Assembly (NCBI GenBank): GCA_029265455.1
Contig: JAJUJF010000014.1
Span: forward strand, 1-32,486
Reading direction: 5' to 3'
Length of the DNA stretch: 32,486 bases
From: Paracoccaceae bacterium
GTDB taxonomy: Bacteria > Pseudomonadota > Alphaproteobacteria > Rhodobacterales > Rhodobacteraceae
The translations under genes were made by a program, and so were the position numbers. Numbering within the stretch: position 1 is the stretch's first letter; each line of letters begins with the position of its first letter. Below are positions 25,210 through 32,486 of this stretch, in pieces. The notes below the pieces were generated by a model. The model searched no databases. It worked only from the letters and a program-made list of their open reading frames with translations, and was not told the DNA's origin.

Positions 25210-26070
25210 ATGAATGAAACCCGCACGACAGAATGGGCTGACGAGACGCTCTATCCGTTCTACCGCCAGTCCCTCAGCGTCGACCGGCTGCTCTATGACA
25301 GCAAGACCGAGCATCAGCGGATCCGTGTGTTCGAGAACGCCCGGTTCGGCCGCGTCCTGACCCTCGACGGGATCGTGCAGACCACGGAAGGTGACGAGTT
25401 CATTTATCACGAGATGCTCGCACATGTACCAATCCTCGCGCATGGCTCGGCGCGGCGGGTGCTGATCATCGGCGGCGGGGATGGCGGCATGGCGCGGGAG
25501 GTGTTGCGCCATCGCTCGGTCGAACGGGTCACCATGGTCGAGATCGACGCGGGCGTGGTCGAGTTCGCGAAGAAATACCTGCCGAACCTGTCGGCGGGGG
25601 CATTCGATGACCCGCGGCTCGACCTCGTCATCGCCGATGGCGCCGCCTATGTCGCGGAGACGGACGAGCGGTTCGATGTGATCATCGTCGATTCCACCGA
25701 CCCGATCGGGCCGGGGGAAGTCCTCTTCACCGACACCTTCTACGGCCGGGCCCGGGAGCGGCTGGCGGAAGGCGGGATCCTCGTCACCCAGAACGGCGTG
25801 CCGTTTCTCCAGGCGGAGGAACTCACGAACACCCTCCGGGCACTCGACGCGCTCTTCCGCGACGCGACCTGCTATCTCGCGACCATCCCGACCTACGCCG
25901 GAGGACCCATGGCCTTCGGCTGGGGAACCGATGGATCCGCGCGATCGACCGACCTCGCGGAGCTCAGGCGCCGCGCACAGACGAGCGGCATCGACTTTCG
26001 CTACTATACGCCCGAAGTGCATCAGGCGGCCTTCGCCCTTCCCGGATATATCCAGCGTCTGCAGCCCTGA
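25210..26070 (+). CDS. speE: Polyamine aminopropyltransferase (spermidine synthase)
   Basis: This enzyme transfers the aminopropyl group from decarboxylated AdoMet to putrescine. The 286-residue protein starts with the small beta-stranded N-domain (ETLYPFYRQSLSVDRLLYDS), then the Rossmann fold with LIIGGGDGGMAREVLRH, the acidic VEIDAGVVEFAKKYLPN, and the substrate-binding VDSTDPIGPGEVLFTDTFY, where catalytic Asp lies. The C-terminus has YYTPEVHQAAFALPGYI. The ATG at 25210 follows GAGGGGGA; the longer open frame upstream overlaps speD in another frame. Together with SpeD it completes spermidine synthesis from putrescine. Confidence 0.96.
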   Translation: MNETRTTEWADETLYPFYRQSLSVDRLLYDSKTEHQRIRVFENARFGRVLTLDGIVQTTEGDEFIYHEMLAHVPILAHGSARRVLIIGGGDGGMAREVLRHRSVERVTMVEIDAGVVEFAKKYLPNLSAGAFDDPRLDLVIADGAAYVAETDERFDVIIVDSTDPIGPGEVLFTDTFYGRARERLAEGGILVTQNGVPFLQAEELTNTLRALDALFRDATCYLATIPTYAGGPMAFGWGTDGSARSTDLAELRRRAQTSGIDFRYYTPEVHQAAFALPGYIQRLQP

Positions 26071-26176
26071 ACTAGGGCAGAAGCATCGCCACCCTGCCCT
26101 CCGGACCTGCAAATCCGCGCACGTCGCGTTACAGGCCGGGCGCCGGGCATAACCTTCAACTCCTCGGTCCCCTCTG

Positions 26177-26216
26177 GAACATGCGCCCCCTCTTCCTCAA
26201 TGAGAGGCGCATGTTC
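26177..26216. terminator. Long inverted repeat between speE and the alcohol dehydrogenase
   Basis: GAACATGCGC (26177-26186) pairs with GCGCATGTTC (26207-26216). Inside it, CTCT pairs with AGAG after a 3-nt bulge, giving 14 bp in total, followed on the plus strand by TTC. It sits between convergent genes and probably ends speE transcription or acts bidirectionally. A shorter inverted repeat, AGGGCAG/CTGCCCT at 26074-26100, lies directly after the speE stop. The rest of the 286-bp gap is featureless. Confidence 0.5.
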
Positions 26217-26356
26217 TTCAGCCCCTTGCACCGGACGATGCAGGCTGGAAGTCGAGGGAAGGGATGCGCGTTGCTCCCCGGACTCCTTCGACTTCCCGAG
26301 ACGGAAACACCGTCACGGCAAATCGGCTCCCGCGACGGCGCCACCTCCCGCCGGAT

Positions 26357-27376
26357 TCAGAAATCCGCGTCGAGGACGATACGGTAATTCGCCTTGCCTG
26401 CGCGAAGACGGGCTATCGCCTCGTTGACCCGGCTCATGGGGAAATGCTCGACCTTCGGCGCCACCCCGTGGCGGGCGGCAAAGCGGAGCATGGTATCGAC
26501 AGCCGCGCGCGAACCGGTCGGAGAGGCAGACATCGACTTCTGGCCGGAGAGCAGCGCCATCACCGGGACCGGGACCGGCTCGAGTACCGCGCCGACGAAA
26601 TGCAGGCGGCCCTTCGGCGCCAGCAGGCCGAGGATGGTGTTCCAGTCGAGCGGCGCATTTGCCGTGACGAGGATGAGATCGAACTGCCCGGCAGCGTCCG
26701 CCATTGCCGCAGAGTCACGGCTCGGCAGGACATCGCTCGCGCCGAAACCCCGCGCTTCCTCCGCCTTGTCCGGGCTCGAGGTGAAGGCCGTGACCCGGCA
26801 GCCCCAGGCGCGGAGGAACATCAGCGCCATGTGGCCAAGTCCGCCGATGCCGATCACGCCTACCCGGTGGGTCGGTTCGATCCCGAGATGGAGAAGCGGT
26901 GCGAAAACGGTGATGCCGCCGCAGAGGAGCGGTCCGGCAGCAGTGGGATCAAGCCCGACCGGAACCGGCACCGTCCAGATCCAGTGCGCCCGCAACCGCT
27001 CGGCGAAGGCGCCATGGTTGCCGACGATGGTCGGCTGGACGGTGGCGCAGAGATGGAAATCGCCGCGCAAGCAGGCGTCGCAATGAAGGCAGGAGCGCAC
27101 ATTCCAGCCGACGCCCACCTGCTGGCCGACGACGAGGCCCTTGCGGGCGGCGATCTCCCCTACCGCGGTGACACGACCGATCGCCTCGTGACCTGGCACG
27201 AATGGATAGGTCGTCATTCCCCATTCGTTGTCGAGCATCGAAAGGTCGGAATGGCAGATGCCGCAGTATTCGACAGCAATCTCAACATCTTCCGGGTCGA
27301 GGGGACCGGGATCATAGCTGAAGGATTCAAGCGGAGCTCCCGCTGATCGGGCAGCCCAGGCGCGGATCTCTGTCAT
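26357..27376 (-). CDS. Zinc-dependent alcohol dehydrogenase, YahK/CAD-like
   Basis: This 339-residue medium-chain dehydrogenase/reductase probably acts as an NADP-linked aldehyde reductase. Catalytic zinc ligands are Cys41 (in CGICHSD), His63-Glu64 (VPGHEAIG) and a later Cys in GPLLCGG. Structural-zinc cysteines are Cys96, 99, 102 and 110 in CLHCDACLRGDFHLC. The nucleotide-binding motif is VGVIGIGGLGHMAL. The overall pattern fits the cinnamyl-alcohol-dehydrogenase/YahK branch, which has broad aldehyde specificity. The start at 27376 is preceded by AGGAGACC. It is on the minus strand, convergent with speE; the MgtC-family gene lies upstream in the same direction, 66 bp away. Confidence 0.93.
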   Translation of the reverse strand: MTEIRAWAARSAGAPLESFSYDPGPLDPEDVEIAVEYCGICHSDLSMLDNEWGMTTYPFVPGHEAIGRVTAVGEIAARKGLVVGQQVGVGWNVRSCLHCDACLRGDFHLCATVQPTIVGNHGAFAERLRAHWIWTVPVPVGLDPTAAGPLLCGGITVFAPLLHLGIEPTHRVGVIGIGGLGHMALMFLRAWGCRVTAFTSSPDKAEEARGFGASDVLPSRDSAAMADAAGQFDLILVTANAPLDWNTILGLLAPKGRLHFVGAVLEPVPVPVMALLSGQKSMSASPTGSRAAVDTMLRFAARHGVAPKVEHFPMSRVNEAIARLRAGKANYRIVLDADF

Positions 27377-27442
27377 TCATGGTCTCCTGTAATTGCTGAT
27401 GGACAACGCAGGATGGTTGCAGGGGTTCGCACCCCGGGCGTT

Positions 27443-28177
27443 TCACCCAGAGGGGCGTGAGCGATAGAAATGCGGATCGTCCTCCGCGGGATTGATGGTG
27501 AAGCTTCCGATCTCGGGGATTTCGCCGAGCCGGGTGGCAAGTTCATCGATTCCACGCGTGCCCCGAAGATGGATCCGGGTCGCGAGTTCGAGTTCCTTGC
27601 CGCCGGTACACGAACGACTGATGATTCCCGACCGGATGTGGAGCTCACCCAGGACGCCGCTGAGCGCCGACGCGTCGAAACTGCCCTGGGCAACCACACG
27701 GAGCCGCATCTCGATCCTCTCCGGTAACAGGCGATCGAAGAGGCGAAGCACGCCAAGGACGATGAGGGTGGCGAGGGCGCCGCTGACCGCCAGCCAGTAC
27801 ATGCCCACTCCGTAGAGCATGCCGATGGCCGAGGTGCTCCATAGCGAGGCCGAGGTGGTCAGGCCATGGATCGAGACCCCCTCCCGGAAGATCACCCCGG
27901 CGCAGAGGAAGCCGATGCCGGTCAGGATGCCATGCGCCATCCGGGTCGGATCGGCGACGATCCTCGTGTCGGGCAGGAAATCGACGACCCATTCCCCCTG
28001 CCGGGTCGCCGCGATCATCAGGATCGCCGAGGCGAAACAGACGAGGGCATGGGTCCTCAGGCCCGCGGGCTTGGCGCGGAGTTCGCGCTCGAACCCGATC
28101 AGGAGGCCGGTGACGAGGCTGAGGAGCATCGGAAGGCCGATCTCCTCGTCCAGGAACGCCTGCCAGAGTTCGCTCAT
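27443..28177 (-). CDS. MgtC/SapB family membrane protein
   Basis: This 244-residue inner-membrane protein has an N-terminal MgtC domain with about four or five membrane segments (residues 15-140) and a C-terminal ACT-like cytoplasmic region (about 160-235). Typical MgtC residues are GLLIGFERELRAKPAGLRTH, ILTGIGFLCAGVIFREG and IHGLTTSASLWSTSAIGML. In Salmonella, MgtC acts on the F-ATP synthase and Mg/phosphate homeostasis, but chromosomal relatives in free-living alphaproteobacteria have no proven role. The start at 28177 gives the usual N-terminus, with a poor ribosome binding site; the frame is open 28 codons further. It reads away from the symporter gene and could be co-transcribed with the dehydrogenase. 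Confidence 0.88.
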   Translation of the reverse strand: MSELWQAFLDEEIGLPMLLSLVTGLLIGFERELRAKPAGLRTHALVCFASAILMIAATRQGEWVVDFLPDTRIVADPTRMAHGILTGIGFLCAGVIFREGVSIHGLTTSASLWSTSAIGMLYGVGMYWLAVSGALATLIVLGVLRLFDRLLPERIEMRLRVVAQGSFDASALSGVLGELHIRSGIISRSCTGGKELELATRIHLRGTRGIDELATRLGEIPEIGSFTINPAEDDPHFYRSRPSG

Positions 28178-28255
28178 GGGCCGCACAATCCGGCGCACGG
28201 CGGCGGGGGTCAAGCGGGCAATCGGAGGCCTACCATGGTGCAAATTCCCCTCCGG

Positions 28256-28283
28256 TTGCAAACAGGGCGCGAAATGCTACAAG
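28256..28283 (+). promoter_or_regulatory. Possible promoter of the symporter operon
   Basis: TTGCAA (28256-28261) is 16 nt from TACAAG (28278-28283). It lies in the 298-bp divergent gap between the MgtC-family gene and the symporter, which holds no other gene I can support. The -10 match is imperfect. Confidence 0.3.
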
Positions 28284-28475
28284 CACCCGCGCTGTCAGGC
28301 AGCGCTTTTCAGCAATGCGCGCGGATCGCGCGCTTCGCGGGTCGGCATGTTCCGTCCCTCTACCGGCTTACAAGCCGATGAAAACAAGCCGCGGTCCGTG
28401 GTTGGAGCAGCCTTGCGCTGCCAATCTGTCGTTCTGCCTCGGTCCGCTCGTGTCAACAACGCGACTGCAGGTGAC

Positions 28476-30152
28476 ATGCAACTTCAACAATTAGGTACAC
28501 CACTCACCCTTCTGCTTCTGGCAGTCTTCTTCGGCGGGACATTCCTGATCTCGCTCTCCATCAGCAGGAAGCGGGAAAATGCCGACGACTACATGACAGC
28601 GGGCAACCACGTCGGTTTCGGCGTCTCGGCAGCCTCGATGACTGCAACCTGGATCTGGGCGTCGTCGCTCTACGCTTCGGCGACCTCCGGCTACACCTAC
28701 GGCATTTCCTGTCCGATCCATTACGGGCTCTGGGGGGCGCTGATGATCCTCTTCATCTATCCCTTCGGAAAACGCATCCGGACCCTTGCCCCCCATGCAT
28801 CCTCGCTTGCCGAGATCCTCAATGCCCGCCACGGCACCTCGAGCCAGCTGATACTCGCGGGATCGAACATCCTCGGCAGCACGCTCAGCCTCACCTCGAA
28901 CTTCATTGCCGGCGGTGCGCTGATCGCGATGCTTTCGCCGCTCTCCTTCTCCACCGGCGTCGCGATCATCGCCAGTGGCGTCTTGCTCTACACACTCTGG
29001 TCGGGCCTCCGCGCCTCGATCCTGACCGACTTCATCCAGGTCTGTGCAATGCTGGGCGCCGTTGTCATCGTCGTTCCCACGATCTTCTTCGCGGCAGGCG
29101 GTCCGGCGATCTTCGAGGCCGGGGCGACCCATCTCACGGCGGAACAGCAGAGTTTCTTCTCCTCGGAGGCCTTCCTCAACCAGGGTGCTCCCTATATCGC
29201 GGCGGTGCTTGCCTATGCGATCGGCAACCAGACCATCGCCCAGCGCCTGTTCGCGGTGCGCCCGGACAAGATCAAGGCAACCTTCGTCACCGCGACGATC
29301 GGCTACGGAACCACCGTCATCGGCGTCGGCATGCTCGGGGTGCTCGCCCTCTACCTGGGCGTCGAGCCAATGAACGGAGACGTCAACAACCTGGTGCCGC
29401 AACTTGCTGCGGAATATCTCGGCGTGGCGGTGCTCTGCATCTTCTTCGTCATGGTCATCGGCTCGATGGCATCGACGGCGGATTCCGACCTGTCGGCCCT
29501 CTCCTCGATCATGATGACCGACGTCTATGGACGCAACATTGCCGCAAGCGACCGGCCCGATCCCCGGCTGATGCTGCTCATCGGGCGCGCGACGATGATC
29601 GTGGCGACCGGTGCCGCAGTCTATTTCGCGAGCGCGCGTTTCAACATTCTCGAACTCCTCGTGCTGGTCGGCGCGATCTGGGGGGCACTGGTCTTTCCGG
29701 TGATCGCCAGTTTCTACTGGAACAAGGTCAGCAACATGGCCTTCACCGTGTCGGTGCTCGCCGCGCTCGCCGTGTTCTTCCCGGTGCGTTTCGGCTGGAT
29801 CGCCCTCGAAGGACCAGTTGCCTTCGTCAGCGACCTGCTTGCGGTGATCGGCGTCGGGGTGATTGCCGGCCTGATGGCCTTCGGCTTCTTCGGCCCGAGG
29901 GTCGGAAGGATCGCCGGCATCCTCGCCGCAATCGCCGTGCTGCCGTTCGGCATGGGCTTCCTGCACGAATATACGGTGCTCACGGCATCGCTGCTTGCCT
30001 ACGCGGTCAGCATGCTACTCTGCGTCGCCATCTCCTGGCGGAGCAGCGAGGACTTCGACTTCACACGGATCGCCCAGGCCACAGGTCGGTTCGACGACGG
30101 CGAGGATTTCGACCTTGCGCCGGTGGCTGCAACTCAAGGGAGGCCCACATGA
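28476..30152 (+). CDS. Sodium:solute symporter (SSS) family transporter
   Basis: This 558-residue secondary transporter of the SSS family has about 13-15 membrane segments. Family features seen include SISRKRENADDYMTAGNHVG after helix 1, MTATWIWASSLYASATSGYT, IYPFGKRIRTLAPHASSLAE, GNQTIAQRLFAVRPDKIKAT and the sodium-site-like FFVMVIGSMASTADSDLSAL. The pattern resembles the urea/proline-type branch, but the substrate cannot be read from sequence. The C-terminus is an acidic soluble tail (EDFDFTRIAQATG). The ATG at 28476 follows CAGGTGA; the open frame extends far upstream through the MgtC-family gene antisense and is not real there. Its stop overlaps the start of a 43-residue membrane protein by 4 nt. 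Confidence 0.9.
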   Translation: MQLQQLGTPLTLLLLAVFFGGTFLISLSISRKRENADDYMTAGNHVGFGVSAASMTATWIWASSLYASATSGYTYGISCPIHYGLWGALMILFIYPFGKRIRTLAPHASSLAEILNARHGTSSQLILAGSNILGSTLSLTSNFIAGGALIAMLSPLSFSTGVAIIASGVLLYTLWSGLRASILTDFIQVCAMLGAVVIVVPTIFFAAGGPAIFEAGATHLTAEQQSFFSSEAFLNQGAPYIAAVLAYAIGNQTIAQRLFAVRPDKIKATFVTATIGYGTTVIGVGMLGVLALYLGVEPMNGDVNNLVPQLAAEYLGVAVLCIFFVMVIGSMASTADSDLSALSSIMMTDVYGRNIAASDRPDPRLMLLIGRATMIVATGAAVYFASARFNILELLVLVGAIWGALVFPVIASFYWNKVSNMAFTVSVLAALAVFFPVRFGWIALEGPVAFVSDLLAVIGVGVIAGLMAFGFFGPRVGRIAGILAAIAVLPFGMGFLHEYTVLTASLLAYAVSMLLCVAISWRSSEDFDFTRIAQATGRFDDGEDFDLAPVAATQGRPT

Positions 30153-30280
30153 CGAACCTGGCCCTCAGCTTCTATATCCTTGTCTGGCCGATGATCGTCG
30201 CGATCGTGCTCGGGGTCCTGGTCCGGGCATTCGTCTCGGAGCTTCGTGCCGCCCGCCGTGAAGGCAGGCCGCTGATCTGA
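30149..30280 (+). CDS. Putative transporter small subunit, 43-residue membrane protein
   Basis: This 43-residue protein starts at an ATG that overlaps the symporter stop (ATGA) and follows GGGAGG. One membrane helix (SFYILVWPMIVAIVLGVLVR) is followed by a strongly basic amphipathic tail (ELRAARREGRPLI). The layout matches the small proteins often annotated as transporter small subunit next to SSS genes in proteobacteria. Coupled translation suggests it associates with the symporter in the inner membrane as an accessory or regulatory helix. The precise function is unknown. Confidence 0.8.
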   Translation: MTNLALSFYILVWPMIVAIVLGVLVRAFVSELRAARREGRPLI

Positions 30281-30288
30281 TGCAGCCC

Positions 30289-30323
30289 GACTGCGCGTCA
30301 TGGGTTGCCCGGGGCGCGCAGTC
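30289..30323. terminator. Hairpin between the symporter operon and parC
   Basis: GACTGCGCG (30289-30297) pairs with CGCGCAGTC (30315-30323), a 9-bp stem with a 17-nt loop, 9 bp after the small-subunit stop. It lies between convergent genes and lacks a T-tract on either strand. Confidence 0.4.
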
Positions 30324-30382
30324 CCTTCGTCTGCTGATGCGGAGCAATCGCGCGCACGAGCGCTGGCCGTCCGCCGCGAGGA

Positions 30383-32486
<2,104 letters not shown>

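Overview
The window is dense, high-GC bacterial chromosome, almost certainly from an alphaproteobacterium and probably from the Rhodobacterales or a close relative. The evidence is a CckA-type hybrid histidine kinase, an alphaproteobacterial petABC (cytochrome bc1) operon, an RF2 gene without the programmed frameshift, the divergent purD/xseA pair, and an M23 peptidase overlapping a bactofilin gene. Most genes are housekeeping. I see no phage, transposase, CRISPR array or defence system.

Left part (1-8281): the window opens with the 5' end of a YjdF-like (DUF2238) membrane-protein gene that runs head-on into the 3' end of xseA, and both genes lose their 3' parts at the same point near 190-198. 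Then come purD (divergent from xseA), a tRNA-Arg(CCT) with a clear promoter, three tandem paralogous glycine-zipper lipoproteins (the third fused to an OmpA domain), an MFS transporter and cckA.

Middle (8422-16476): a Bcp-type peroxiredoxin, the M23 peptidase/bactofilin pair (cell shape or envelope), prfB divergent from metG, then a translationally coupled trio (AhpD-like protein, DUF488 protein, 5-formyl-THF cyclo-ligase family protein) convergent with a MOSC protein.

Right part (16914-32486): a choline-sulfatase-like gene with altered active-site residues, rsfS-rlmH (ribosome silencing and 23S rRNA methylation) behind a perfect CtrA-type box, petABC, the rplM-rpsI operon on the minus strand, speD-speE (spermidine synthesis), a zinc alcohol dehydrogenase, an MgtC-family membrane protein, a sodium:solute symporter with a 43-residue partner protein, and the N-terminally incomplete parC at the right edge.

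The least explained signals are a pair of near-identical leader elements (a conserved core plus a 7-bp hairpin with an 8-nt loop) in front of the MFS gene and the sulfatase gene 12 kb apart, the apparent CTG start of rsfS, the CtrA-type box, the substituted sulfatase active site, and the shared truncation point of yjdF and xseA. No wholly new multi-gene system is evident. The hairpin pair is the best candidate for an undescribed element.
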